A stretch of 48,829 nucleotides of DNA from Desulfobacteraceae bacterium (GCA_003599575.1 QZKV01000061.1:1-48829); one strand, 5' to 3'; positions 17,738 to 27,218 are shown, counted from the stretch's first letter. The notes: generated from the letters alone by a model not told the origin. A program made the numbers and translations.

Positions 17738-19024
17738 CTATTCTATCGGACAATCCGCTCTTCCATAGTTACGCTCCAGAAGAGCTCTATCCACCAGATT
17801 AACTCTATTGTCTTTGTTGATATCTCCAAGACAAGGAGTGCCCGGATCACAGACCAGCCCTTGATTGCGCTGAACGGTTACGCGATCCACCAGATTGACT
17901 CGCCCGTTGTGGTCCAGGTCGCCGGCGCAGGCCACGTCGTAGTAGGCCAGCATGCCTCCTGTAGTCGCCGCTCCGTTGTTGGTCAGGTTCAACATGGCAT
18001 CGTGGATGGAATACTTTCCGTCCACGGTGGGCTCTAGAACTGCATCGACGGTTTTGCCGGCCGGCAGCTGAAAACCATACTGCTGTTTGCGGTAGGGAAT
18101 GGAAACGCCCGTAGTAGTATTGCGATATGTGAACGGGTATCCATCTTCGGCCACGAGCTGCAGGTAGGTATTCAGAAACTGCGGCACATGGATGTCGTAG
18201 CCGGCATTGAGAGACCGTACCAGCACCTTTTCATAGGGTTCAACGAAAATCACAGGATTCAGCCCGCCTCCGTCTGACGCCGTCGGATCGTAGGCCTTGC
18301 CGTTGATCAGGTAGTATTTGGGATCGCGATGTACGCTGCTGGTGATGACGCCGCCCGTCCCATAGGTCCCGCCGGACACGGCGGCATGGATCGCGGGGTC
18401 GATTTCGCTGTAAACCAGGATGAGTTCCTTTGTGTAGGGTACGCCGGTATAGGCAACACCTCCGGCCGTGTCTTTCTTGATGGCCGCATACAGACCCATC
18501 TGAACCTGTTTGGCGGGATTGGTACCGCTCTGCAGCAGGTAGGTTCCGGCTTTGAAGTTGTTCCAGGTGTAGCTGCTCGTGGCGCCTGGGGCGGTTTCAT
18601 GGGCGAAAGAGCGCACCCGCGAGGTTAAATCATTTCTCGCTCCCATGGAGGAGACGGTGTTGCTCAGACCGGACGTCCAGACCGGGCCGCCGGCCGGCGC
18701 CAGGATCTGTCCCAGGATCGAAAGGGACACCGGTTCGGGCAGGTTGTTGGTCAGGTTGATCGTCACCGAGGTTTCGCCCGGCGGGACCACCAGCGGGTCG
18801 CCGGGCACCTTCACGATCCCGTCGCCCGGGGTGATCACGCCGCCGACATCGGTGGCGTCGAGGGCGAATCCCCACATGTCGATAACGGCCGCATCCGGCA
18901 TGGTCAAGGTCGTTGGCCCGGCGGTCATGTTGAAGGTGACCGCCGCCGCGGAGCCCGCCCAAATGCCCAGGATCACCAGGCAAAGGAGGGCCCCCATAAA
19001 TGATTTGCTCTTTTTGTTGTCCAT
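17738..19024 (-). CDS. Ligand-less multicopper-oxidase-like protein with cysteine-framed dockerin (MCO-C)
   Basis: 428 residues. A signal peptide (about 1-28) is followed by cupredoxin-type repeats that align with the next two genes. At the site where a copper oxidase has YHCH or HSH, this protein reads GTYLLQSGT; where HPMHYHG would stand it reads IHVPQFLN. So almost all copper ligands are missing. Only a degenerate YSIHDAMLNLTNNG remains near the end of the cupredoxin part. Residues 366-428 are a duplicated dockerin with loops DLDHNGRVNLVD and DINKDNRVNLVD, framed by four Cys at fixed spacing. It is probably a structural subunit that carries the docking module for the two ligand-bearing paralogues upstream. 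SD AGGGGGAAA precedes the ATG, and the gene is 18 bases from MCO-B. Confidence 0.88.
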   Translation of the reverse strand: MDNKKSKSFMGALLCLVILGIWAGSAAAVTFNMTAGPTTLTMPDAAVIDMWGFALDATDVGGVITPGDGIVKVPGDPLVVPPGETSVTINLTNNLPEPVSLSILGQILAPAGGPVWTSGLSNTVSSMGARNDLTSRVRSFAHETAPGATSSYTWNNFKAGTYLLQSGTNPAKQVQMGLYAAIKKDTAGGVAYTGVPYTKELILVYSEIDPAIHAAVSGGTYGTGGVITSSVHRDPKYYLINGKAYDPTASDGGGLNPVIFVEPYEKVLVRSLNAGYDIHVPQFLNTYLQLVAEDGYPFTYRNTTTGVSIPYRKQQYGFQLPAGKTVDAVLEPTVDGKYSIHDAMLNLTNNGAATTGGMLAYYDVACAGDLDHNGRVNLVDRVTVQRNQGLVCDPGTPCLGDINKDNRVNLVDRALLERNYGRADCPIE

Positions 19025-19042
19025 AATGGTTTCCCCCTTTCG

Positions 19043-20392
19043 CTATCGTATGGGTACCGTGGGATGCTCGAGAACCACGAAGGTCAGCGAGCCGCCCGGG
19101 AAGACGTCGTTGCTGGTCAACTCCTTTTCGCTGTGGGAGTGCCAGGGGAACAGGAACCCGCCGCCCGTATTGAGGCCGGGGTGCCCGGGGGGCAGATCGC
19201 CCATGCCGCCAAGGAACGGGCTGCCGCTCCAGAACTGCCCGAAGGCCAGGTCGTCGCGCTCGGCCAGAATCACCGGAAAAGGCTGACCGTGGTCGGGGTA
19301 GTTCACGCCGTCCGGCGTGTATTCATATCCTACGATCGGCTGGTCTGCGGGCAGAGTGCTGTCAGGCGCATGGCCGTACGGATCCCAGCCCAGGTCCGCG
19401 CCGGTCCATTCCCAGATCATGTCCGCTGTCTGCCCGGGCGTGAACTGGATGGTCGAGAGCTTGTAGCCCAGGTCCGGCCCTGCCGTTCCACCGCTGGTGA
19501 GCAGGCGGCCGTCTTCGGCAATCACCAGAGGATCCTGACCGTGATAGTGCATGGGGTGCAGTTGCAGCCCGGCTCCGATCACGCGGATGAGCACTTTCTC
19601 GAAGGGATGGGTGCGCGGCACGCAGTTGTACGGCTGGGTGGGGAACCAGGGCACGCCCGGCGGCTGCAGCAAGTCCGGAAAGGCGCGGCCGTTGACGAAC
19701 CAGTGGACCGGAAACCAGTCGGTCATGTCGACCTGGGCGATTTGACCGGCTTCCACCATGTCGTGAATTTTGATATCGATTTCGGTTAACAGGTACAGGT
19801 ACTCATGGTGATAGGCCGTGCCGGCGTGGTTATAGGCGTAGTGGATCTGGTCGGTGTAGGGCCGGCCGTCGGCATGTGAAGCCATGCTGGACCGTACGAT
19901 AAGCGCGCCCACCAGGCCCATTTCGACCTGCAGGTCGGGCCGGGTGCCGCTTCGGTAAAGATAGGTTCCCGGTTGCGCGGCGGTAAAGCGGTAAGTCACC
20001 AGACCTCCGTTGGATGCCGCCTCGCGCGTCAGGGCGCCGGCGACGCCGCCGCTGGCCGTGACCGCGTGGCCGGGAAAGACGATGGATACGTTCTGGCCGT
20101 GGGCCACGGGCAGTTGATTGGTCAAGTTGATGGTGACATTGGCGCCCTGGTTGACGATCAGGGTGGGCCCGGGATACTGCATGCGTCCCCCGCCGTTGGC
20201 GTAACCCCACATGACGATGCTGTCGCCGTCCGGGGAGCTGATGTAGTCCTGCCTGGCCACGAGGTTAAAGACAGGATTTTGGCTGGTATCTGAGATCCCG
20301 TCCACGACCGCCTGCGCCGGCGCGCCCCACAGCATAAGCATGGCCAGGATCCCAACAATGAGACCGCCGCTTCGTTTCAAACCTGAGTTCAT
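19043..20392 (-). CDS. Multicopper-oxidase family protein with partial ligand set (MCO-B)
   Basis: 449 residues. The start at 20392 has a strong GAGGAGG seven bases upstream, which overlaps an alternative ATG at 20407, so 20392 is preferred. Signal peptide about 1-28 (PAQA). The first cupredoxin domain has lost its ligands (GTYLYRSGT where YHCH would be). Later motifs keep HPMHYHG (His279, His282, His284) and FPWHSHSEKE (His418, His420): two His-x-His pairs but no type 1 copper cysteine. Alone it cannot form a complete laccase site. The upstream paralogue MCO-A supplies the complementary motifs. It lies in a tight run: 17 bases after MCO-A and 18 bases before MCO-C. There is no dockerin on this subunit. 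Confidence 0.9.
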   Translation of the reverse strand: MNSGLKRSGGLIVGILAMLMLWGAPAQAVVDGISDTSQNPVFNLVARQDYISSPDGDSIVMWGYANGGGRMQYPGPTLIVNQGANVTINLTNQLPVAHGQNVSIVFPGHAVTASGGVAGALTREAASNGGLVTYRFTAAQPGTYLYRSGTRPDLQVEMGLVGALIVRSSMASHADGRPYTDQIHYAYNHAGTAYHHEYLYLLTEIDIKIHDMVEAGQIAQVDMTDWFPVHWFVNGRAFPDLLQPPGVPWFPTQPYNCVPRTHPFEKVLIRVIGAGLQLHPMHYHGQDPLVIAEDGRLLTSGGTAGPDLGYKLSTIQFTPGQTADMIWEWTGADLGWDPYGHAPDSTLPADQPIVGYEYTPDGVNYPDHGQPFPVILAERDDLAFGQFWSGSPFLGGMGDLPPGHPGLNTGGGFLFPWHSHSEKELTSNDVFPGGSLTFVVLEHPTVPIR

Positions 20393-20409
20393 GGTATGCC
20401 TCCTCATTG

Positions 20410-21651
20410 TTAGTTGATCACGATTTCGGTCATCAGGCCGCCGCGTTCTTCAGCCTTGTTGCTGAGAAACTGCAGGTTGGTCGTGTACAGAAAATAGGTG
20501 CCGCTAAGAACGCCGGTGGTGTCGATGATGACATCGAAGGCCTGCCCGCCGCCGACATTCAGCACGCTGACTTCGTACGAGGTGTCTTTGGGGTTCGGGC
20601 CCGGGCCACGCAACAGTTCGGCGCCGCGGCCGACCACGCGCATGGGAACGCCCAGGGTGGTGGCGATTGAAATGATGTCCGTCGTGGAGACGTTGCTGAT
20701 CCGCAGGGAAATCTTGTCCCCGCTGTTCGCTTGGATCAAGGCGTTCATGCGCTGGGCGACATAGTCTGTACCGTAGTAATCTCCTGCTCTATTGACCATA
20801 TCGCCGTCGGCGGTGCTCAGGTCATTGTCGCTGGTATTGACGGTGTCCGGATAGCCGCGGCCGTTGATCATGAAGTAGTCATCTTTCATCTCCGCGAACG
20901 GCAGGGGCTGGACGGCCAGATGCTTGTTGTGGAAATTGGAGTCGAACGAGGTCATCTGAATGGGGTAAGTCACATCGTAGTAAGTGGAGCCGTCGCCGTC
21001 ATTGTAAACATACTGGAAGCCGGCTTGATGAATGAAGCCCTTCAGGCTGGTCCCGGCCGGCAGGTCGTTCTGGCGCGGGGTCACCCACAGATTGCCGATC
21101 ATGCCCATCTGCATGTGCTCGGTGGCTTCCACGTGGCAATGGTAGAAAAAAGTGCCTTCCTTGGCGGCCAAGTAATAGAAGGGCATCGTCGCCAGCATGT
21201 TGGAGGCCGGAGACACCTCGGGCACGCCGTCGAAGACCGAGGCGGCATTGATGAAACCGTGCCAATGGACCGAGTGGGCGTCGAACAGGTCCGGCCGCAT
21301 AACCATGCCCACATTGGTCAGGCTTAGATAAAGCTCCTGGTCCTGCTTCAATTGGATGGTGGGGGCCGGAAACAGGGCCCGGCCGGTGAAGCTGGGGACG
21401 AGGTCGGTCACCGCCATGGCGGGGGGCACCTCGGCAAAGCTGAAGATGTACTGCAGTTCACCGTCGGCCATGCGCGTAAATCCATCGCCCGACGCCAAGT
21501 GGGTGCAAATGACGTTGGGGTCCTCCGATATGCCGTCGCCGTTTGTATCCGTCGGGCACTGGACCAGGACGCCGGCCCCGGACGATGCAGCACCCAGGAT
21601 GACGAGCAGCAGCGATAAGGCGTATCTCAAGTATCGCTTCCGTGCTTTCAT
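20410..21651 (-). CDS. Multicopper-oxidase family protein carrying the type 1 copper site (MCO-A)
   Basis: 413 residues. Signal peptide about 1-27. A calcium-loop-like DTNGDGISED lies at 35-44. The first cupredoxin domain has a full set of T1-side motifs: HSVHWHG (His126, His129, His131) and YHCHVEATEHMQMGM (His171, Cys172, His173, His179, Met184). The second domain lacks histidine pairs where they would be expected (DIISIATTLGVPMRVVG; GTYFLYTTNLQF). So this polypeptide provides the type 1 copper centre and half of a trinuclear cluster; the other half could come from MCO-B. Substrate is unknown; extracellular metal or phenol oxidation and oxygen or nitrogen-oxide reduction are options for the family. 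SD GGAGG precedes the ATG. No dockerin is present. Confidence 0.92.
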   Translation of the reverse strand: MKARKRYLRYALSLLLVILGAASSGAGVLVQCPTDTNGDGISEDPNVICTHLASGDGFTRMADGELQYIFSFAEVPPAMAVTDLVPSFTGRALFPAPTIQLKQDQELYLSLTNVGMVMRPDLFDAHSVHWHGFINAASVFDGVPEVSPASNMLATMPFYYLAAKEGTFFYHCHVEATEHMQMGMIGNLWVTPRQNDLPAGTSLKGFIHQAGFQYVYNDGDGSTYYDVTYPIQMTSFDSNFHNKHLAVQPLPFAEMKDDYFMINGRGYPDTVNTSDNDLSTADGDMVNRAGDYYGTDYVAQRMNALIQANSGDKISLRISNVSTTDIISIATTLGVPMRVVGRGAELLRGPGPNPKDTSYEVSVLNVGGGQAFDVIIDTTGVLSGTYFLYTTNLQFLSNKAEERGGLMTEIVIN

Positions 21652-21687
21652 GTTTTTTCCTCCATTTATGGAAGTTATAAATTTTTT

Positions 21688-21723
21688 CTTTCCCCCGCCG
21701 ATGCTTGCTTCGGCGGGGGAAAG
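21688..21723 (-). other. Strong hairpin between the giant exoprotein and MCO-A genes
   Basis: Perfect 14-base arms (CTTTCCCCCGCCGA at 21688-21701; complement at 21710-21723) with an 8-base loop, 14 bases after the stop of the 1798-residue gene. On the transcribed strand it is followed by an A-rich rather than T-rich run, so it is not a classical intrinsic terminator. It could protect the 3' end of the upstream message or partly stop transcription, so setting different amounts of scaffold and oxidase. Confidence 0.7.
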
Positions 21724-21737
21724 ATTTCGATTGCGGC

Positions 21738-24700
21738 TTAGGGGCAGGTGGTTCCGTAGACAGCTCTGAGTGCGGCCAAATCACTCAGATTGACAACACC
21801 GTCACCATTTATATCTCCTGTGCACGGCTGACCTGCCTGGCATTGTTTTCCATAGTTGGCCCTTAACAGGACCATATCTGCCAAATTGATAAAACCGTCG
21901 CCGTTCAGGTCTGCCGGACAGATAGCTGCAGGAGCCGCTGCCGCGACATACTCGTCGGCACCGATATCAACCAAGGCGGGCCGCGTATCGTTGTCGATGT
22001 CCATATCGAGCAGGTCGTCCAACGCTGCCGGCGTAAAGGCTTCGTTCGTACCCGCATCGATCGCCGGTGAACCCCCGGTGCCGCCAGTGAGGTGGTAATC
22101 ACCGAAGAGCTGGCCGTTTGACGGATTCCACAGAGTCAGCGGGCTGAAGCGCAGGTCGATGAAGTTGCCGCCCTCGTCCACGGCCGCGGCCACACTGAAA
22201 TTCACCGTGGCTTCGGGCATTCCGAAGATGTAGCCCAGGCCGCCGTTGAAGTACTCGTACACGAAATGCGGATCGCCGCTGATGTTGCCATCCATGCTGG
22301 TGGTCAGCAGGCAGAAGCGCGGGGCAAGCGCCCCGGCCCCGGGAGGCAGGACCGCCAGATCATTGTAGGGAACAGGACTGGCCAGGAGCGTTCCTGTGTT
22401 GCCGGCCAGATCGAGCTCAAAGTAGAACGACCGGTTGTGCCAGATGATGTTGTTGACCAGCTGCGGGTTGCTGAAGCCCCTGTAGAATGGACCGGTAGCA
22501 CCGCCGGACACCAGGCCGTTGATCAGGGCGGCCAGTCCGGCACTGTGCGAGCGGCTCACCACACCGGCGGGCTGCGGTGTCGATTGGCCGGGGGTGAAGC
22601 CGGCCTGTGCTTCGAAGGCCAGGCCCGCCGTGGCGCTGCTGTCGTTGTTGGCGATGGTGTTGTGGATGATACTGGGCCGGGCCGCGTCCTGCATTGAAAT
22701 GCCGCCGCCGGCCAGACCCGCGACATTATTGACAATGATGTTGTTGACGATATCCACAGTGTGCCAGTTGAGCGGGTTGGCTTCGTACTGCTCGATATCC
22801 TGCCCGTTGATATTGACCAGGCGGATGCCGCCGCCGTCACCGGCGCCAGCCAGGTTGCCCTGGATCAGGTTGGAGTCGATCACCACCGAACCCGAGCCTT
22901 CGGTCAACCCCACGCCTCCCGGAGGAGATTCGCCGCTGATGGAAATGCCGCCGCCGGAGACGCTGGTGCCCTGGTTGAAGCTCTGGTTAAAGATGATGGT
23001 GTTGTCGACAATGCGGCCATTGTCGCTAAGGCCCAGGTGGCCGATACCGCCGCCGGAGCCGATGGAAAAGTTGCCGCAGATATAGTTATCGGTGATGGCA
23101 TAGTTGTCGGTGCCGTTGTAGAGCGAAATGCCGCCCCCGGCGCCGACCCCCGTCGTGCCGTTCTGAGTCACCTGGTTGTGGTGGATCAGGATGTTGTCAT
23201 TGACGTTGTCGACCAAATCGACATTGTTGATAAAGGGGTGCCCGGAGCGGATGCCGCCGCCGAACACGCCGGAGTTGCCGCTGACCCGGTTGTTGCTGAT
23301 TTCAACATGCTGGGCATAGCCGTTGAGCACCACGCCGCCGCCCAGGGTGGAGCCTGTGACGGTGAAGCCGTCGATGCGAGGCCGCGGGTTGGGCGTGAAC
23401 TTGTTCGGTCCGCTGCCGTCCGGGTTGCTGGCCAGGACCACGATTCCGGCGCCTTCCTCGGTGAACAGGGCTTGAGGCTCAAACAGGCCGAAGCCGGGAT
23501 CCTGGAAGGGCAGCAGATCTATGACGCCGGTGTTAATCAGGCTGTCGATCTTCTGGCGCCAGGCAAGGAGTTTCTCACCCGGTGCGTTAAGGGCGCTGAT
23601 TATGGTGGATGGGGCGCCTGAACCCTGCAGCTGCACATCCTTCCACAGGATCAGCATTTCCGGGTAGTATCCGGGCGCCACCAGGATGAGGCTCCCGGGC
23701 CGCGCCAGGTCGATGGCATCTTGGATCGGTGTCGCGTTGGGGTTGCTGCTGGGACTGACTTCGACCACTCCGCCTCCAGTGGGACCGATGACCACCGATA
23801 CGCCCATGATCGTAGACAGGCCCGTGTCGCCTCGTGTCACTGAAAGCTGGTAGGTGCCGGGCGGTGTGCCGGCCGGGACGGTACCGGTAATCACCCCATT
23901 ATTCCAGATAACGTTCTGCAAGGCGATGTTGCCGATTCTGACCGAGCTGCCGGACTGGAAGGTGCCGAAGCCGAAGTCGCGCGGAATCGTCTTGCGGGGG
24001 TCGCCGCCGAGGCTGAAAGCCGGGTTGGGCACTTCGGTCATACCCAGCGACGTAATTTGCAGGGTGCGATTCTGAGTGGTCATATCGATGTAGGGGCCGT
24101 TGCCGCCCGAGCGTTTGGCCGAGAAGATCACCGGCGTGCCGTCGCCGAACTCGCAGTCCAGCGGGAACTGGTTCTGGCCGGCAAAGGCCGCCACCGGAAC
24201 GACCGGGGTGTCAAGATAGGTGATTGCCCCCGGCATGTACTGGAAGGTGTAGCAGAACTGGCTGTATTGGGGATTGAATTGCGGATCGATGATCATCTGG
24301 TCTCGTGTCGGCGAGCCCGGCCGGGTATCGAGGATCGGACCAGGGTCGTTCATGCAGCCCACCAGCATGGCCGGGGAGAATCCGCTGGCATTGGGCACGT
24401 TGGCCGTGTAGGTGGAGGGTACCAGCAGGTTGTAATTGCCGTATTGATCGGAATAAACGCGCGTGATCTCCTTGCCGGTCCAGTCGCGGAAAGCCACGGG
24501 CATGAACGGCGGAGCGTATTTTTCGCCGAAATTGGGGTTGTTGGGATCGAATTCGTTGGCCAGATCGTCCAGAATGAAGCCCTTGATGCGGGCCGACGGC
24601 GGCACTGCGGTGAAGAGGAAGAAATCCGCGGCTGTGTTGGCGGTCTGGACCACCTGGACGTGCTTGCGGTTGCAATCGCTGAGCACCACCGGATTGCTGG

Positions 24701-27134
24701 CCGGATTGAAACCCGGCTTGTAGTCCTTGTCGCCCGGATCGTAATAGGGATGTCTTACCCCCGGGAAGAGGGACAAATATTCCGGAACATTGTAGGAATC
24801 CCCGACGCAGACCGGCGGCAGCAGCAGCTCGCTGGGCGTGAACTCATCGCCGAAATCCACATTCTTGTCCTGGGACTTGACCACATCGTAAATCCGATGC
24901 CGGCCGACTTCCACGATGTAGAATCCCGAATCAATGCCGGAGAAGGCATACCCGCCGTCGAACACCGCCGGGCGGACCTGGTTGAAGTTGCGCAGCCCGT
25001 CGTAGCATTTGCCGCTGTAATAGAAGGGATCATTTGGATCGCCCGGGCAGCCGGTGGGCACTTCGTCGTCCCAGCTGTCGGAGTAGGTGATCTGGATGGC
25101 GTCGCCCATGTCGAATATGGTATCGCCGTTTTGGTCAAAATCCTCGGGGCCGCGGGTCCCGGGACAGGGGGTGTTGCCCTGGCAGTACCAGTCGAAAGGA
25201 TAGTTGTCGACATCCGCCAGCTGCACGCCTGCGGGTGTGTTGATGTCATCGATTTGCCCGTCGCCCTCGGCATCCCGGTACAGGTTCAGCTGGATGCGCG
25301 GGATGCCAGGCTGCCACAGTTCACCGAAATTTAATTGCGGATCGTTTTCGGCGCGCGTGGTGTCGTAGAAAACGATGCCGGAGATGCCGCCGTTGGGGAA
25401 AGGATCGTTGACGGGATCGTAAACGCGTTTGCCCCAGTCGATGACGTTGGTCTGCCCGAGAAAGGTCTGGATGCCCAGCGAGAGCAAATCCTCACCGGGG
25501 ATGGAGGTTTCCGTCCAGAAAAGTCCCCCGTCCGCCTGCACCTGGGGATTGAGACGGTTAAAGGAGGGCATTTCCCAGCCCATATCCGCTGGGACGGGTC
25601 CGCCGGCGTCCACCACAACGGTTGCCCCGGTGGCTGTGAAGCGGGCAAAATCGACTTCCGCCACCAGCCAGCTGAAAAAGGGGAATACCTTGTTGAAGGC
25701 GTATGCACCCGTGCTGTCGGTGGTCGTATTGTCATAAACGGTCCCATCGCGGAAGCGCAGTTGGACCAACTGTTCCGGCAGACCGAGCTCACCGTCGTCA
25801 CGGAACCCGTTGCTGTTGCTATCATAAAACACCGATCCTTGCAGATGCCCGAACCAGTCAAAATAGCCCACATCGCCCAGCGCAAGGGTCGCCGGCGCCG
25901 GATTGGGCACCACCACCTGTTTCAGGCCGATGACGCGCAGCAGGTTTTTATCCCACAGCACGAGCTCGTAATTTCCGGGCGGGACATTGGGGATGCTGAA
26001 AGTGCTGTCATTCGGGTTGGCCGGAGCGGCCCAGACACCGCGGCCGATGCCCACCGACAGATCGTTCAAGCCGATCCAGGCTTCGGGAACGGGGTTCCCA
26101 TTGTACCATGTGTACACAGGCGGGCGCGACAGGTGATTGTTGACGGCCCGGCCCGTAATGGTGGTTGCACCGTTGAGCACCGAAGTATCGTTCATTCGCT
26201 TGACAAAACCTGCGAAGACATGCTGACCCGGAGGTCCGAATTCCGTAAAAAAAGGCGGTTCGTTGGCTTTGACCCAGGCATCGATGGTTGTCGTGCCTTC
26301 GATGGTGGTGGTTTGCTGCCAGCCCTGTCCGGCCGGCGGCGTTATCACGATGCCGTATTTGCCCGGGGCCAGGTTTTTGATGATGGCAAAACCGTCCGAA
26401 TCGGTGATGACGGTGCCGCTGCCCAGAACACCCACATCCGGGGAGCCGTCGCCGTCCACATCGCAGAGGCTGTTTCCGCTGCCCGGATTCTGGCCCGCGG
26501 CATCACAGGTGCGCAGATAGGTCGTCAGGAACGGATTGCCGAAAGCATCCGTGAACTGCTGCCCGCCGACCACGCCGTAGCGGCCGCCGGCATCGAACAC
26601 CTTCACGTCGAATCCCGCCAGTCCCTGTTCTTCGGGCAGGTCGGGCGCGTTGTTGATCGGGAAGTTGTCATGAAATACGAAGATGGAAATCTGCGCCGTA
26701 GGGACCGGGTGCGGGTTGACCGTGACGGTCACATTGGTTTGCCCGGCAGCCACCGGTGCGCCTCCCATCGTATATCCTCCGGGATAGGGCAGGATGGATA
26801 CGAAGTAACGCTTGGTCGAGGGAACACTGATTTCGACCGGATTCCTGGTCCCTGAGCCCTTGGCGACAACCGGCATGTAGCTTTTATGAAAATTAAGCCC
26901 CAGGACATCGGTGTCCGGGGCCGGGTTGGCCGGGTCCACCGGGTAGGTTACATCTTCTTCCACCAGGTAGTCAAAACCGGCAAGGATGGGGTTGCCGTTC
27001 TGATCGACCACATTGAGGAAGAAGGCCGACGCAGTGCCCTGCAACATCAACAAAAGCACCGGAATCATCAGGGCAAACAATAGCTTGCCGGCACCAGTTT
27101 TCCTCTTTTTCATCACCTGGATAACTTTTTGCAT
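21738..27134 (-). CDS. Giant exported SdrD-B-like/parallel beta-helix protein with C-terminal cysteine-framed dockerin
   Basis: 1798 residues. After a signal peptide (hydrophobic core about 18-38, TASA) come several prealbumin/CnaB-like and SdrD B-like modules. Examples are PPGNYELVLWDKNLL at about 390, GSVFYDSNSNGFRDDGELG at about 430 and GGISGIVFYDTTRAEND at about 583, with Ca-loop-like DVDGDGSPDVG near 225. An IPT/TIG-like segment lies at about 1030-1115. From about 1120 to 1640 there is a pectate-lyase-like right-handed beta-helix (IQDAIDLARPGSLILVAPGYYP, then repeated NNxIxxN motifs). The final 60 residues are a dockerin with loops DLNGDGFINLAD and DINGDGVVNLSD, framed by four Cys. No catalytic residues of a polysaccharide lyase were identified. 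It may be an adhesive or structural scaffold. SD AGGAGG precedes the ATG. It opens the exoprotein series downstream of PilZ. Confidence 0.9.
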   Translation of the reverse strand: MQKVIQVMKKRKTGAGKLLFALMIPVLLLMLQGTASAFFLNVVDQNGNPILAGFDYLVEEDVTYPVDPANPAPDTDVLGLNFHKSYMPVVAKGSGTRNPVEISVPSTKRYFVSILPYPGGYTMGGAPVAAGQTNVTVTVNPHPVPTAQISIFVFHDNFPINNAPDLPEEQGLAGFDVKVFDAGGRYGVVGGQQFTDAFGNPFLTTYLRTCDAAGQNPGSGNSLCDVDGDGSPDVGVLGSGTVITDSDGFAIIKNLAPGKYGIVITPPAGQGWQQTTTIEGTTTIDAWVKANEPPFFTEFGPPGQHVFAGFVKRMNDTSVLNGATTITGRAVNNHLSRPPVYTWYNGNPVPEAWIGLNDLSVGIGRGVWAAPANPNDSTFSIPNVPPGNYELVLWDKNLLRVIGLKQVVVPNPAPATLALGDVGYFDWFGHLQGSVFYDSNSNGFRDDGELGLPEQLVQLRFRDGTVYDNTTTDSTGAYAFNKVFPFFSWLVAEVDFARFTATGATVVVDAGGPVPADMGWEMPSFNRLNPQVQADGGLFWTETSIPGEDLLSLGIQTFLGQTNVIDWGKRVYDPVNDPFPNGGISGIVFYDTTRAENDPQLNFGELWQPGIPRIQLNLYRDAEGDGQIDDINTPAGVQLADVDNYPFDWYCQGNTPCPGTRGPEDFDQNGDTIFDMGDAIQITYSDSWDDEVPTGCPGDPNDPFYYSGKCYDGLRNFNQVRPAVFDGGYAFSGIDSGFYIVEVGRHRIYDVVKSQDKNVDFGDEFTPSELLLPPVCVGDSYNVPEYLSLFPGVRHPYYDPGDKDYKPGFNPASNPVVLSDCNRKHVQVVQTANTAADFFLFTAVPPSARIKGFILDDLANEFDPNNPNFGEKYAPPFMPVAFRDWTGKEITRVYSDQYGNYNLLVPSTYTANVPNASGFSPAMLVGCMNDPGPILDTRPGSPTRDQMIIDPQFNPQYSQFCYTFQYMPGAITYLDTPVVPVAAFAGQNQFPLDCEFGDGTPVIFSAKRSGGNGPYIDMTTQNRTLQITSLGMTEVPNPAFSLGGDPRKTIPRDFGFGTFQSGSSVRIGNIALQNVIWNNGVITGTVPAGTPPGTYQLSVTRGDTGLSTIMGVSVVIGPTGGGVVEVSPSSNPNATPIQDAIDLARPGSLILVAPGYYPEMLILWKDVQLQGSGAPSTIISALNAPGEKLLAWRQKIDSLINTGVIDLLPFQDPGFGLFEPQALFTEEGAGIVVLASNPDGSGPNKFTPNPRPRIDGFTVTGSTLGGGVVLNGYAQHVEISNNRVSGNSGVFGGGIRSGHPFINNVDLVDNVNDNILIHHNQVTQNGTTGVGAGGGISLYNGTDNYAITDNYICGNFSIGSGGGIGHLGLSDNGRIVDNTIIFNQSFNQGTSVSGGGISISGESPPGGVGLTEGSGSVVIDSNLIQGNLAGAGDGGGIRLVNINGQDIEQYEANPLNWHTVDIVNNIIVNNVAGLAGGGISMQDAARPSIIHNTIANNDSSATAGLAFEAQAGFTPGQSTPQPAGVVSRSHSAGLAALINGLVSGGATGPFYRGFSNPQLVNNIIWHNRSFYFELDLAGNTGTLLASPVPYNDLAVLPPGAGALAPRFCLLTTSMDGNISGDPHFVYEYFNGGLGYIFGMPEATVNFSVAAAVDEGGNFIDLRFSPLTLWNPSNGQLFGDYHLTGGTGGSPAIDAGTNEAFTPAALDDLLDMDIDNDTRPALVDIGADEYVAAAAPAAICPADLNGDGFINLADMVLLRANYGKQCQAGQPCTGDINGDGVVNLSDLAALRAVYGTTCP

Positions 27135-27218
27135 GCTATTTCCTCCTTTTCTTGCGAAAGCATCATATGGAGAAAAGCTCCGTCGTTGCCCTCAACAAAT
27201 GGTCTTGCATGGTTGCAA

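Noticed and set aside
17738..21651. Reading the three tandem genes as ordinary laccases or nitrite reductases
   Set aside because: None has the full ligand set on one chain. MCO-A has a type 1 site but lacks the partner domain ligands, MCO-B lacks the Cys, and MCO-C lacks nearly all.
24057..26855. Two long + strand open frames (425 and 506 codons)
   Set aside because: Both are antisense to the giant exoprotein gene, which has a signal peptide, domains and a strong ribosome binding site; the + frames have none.
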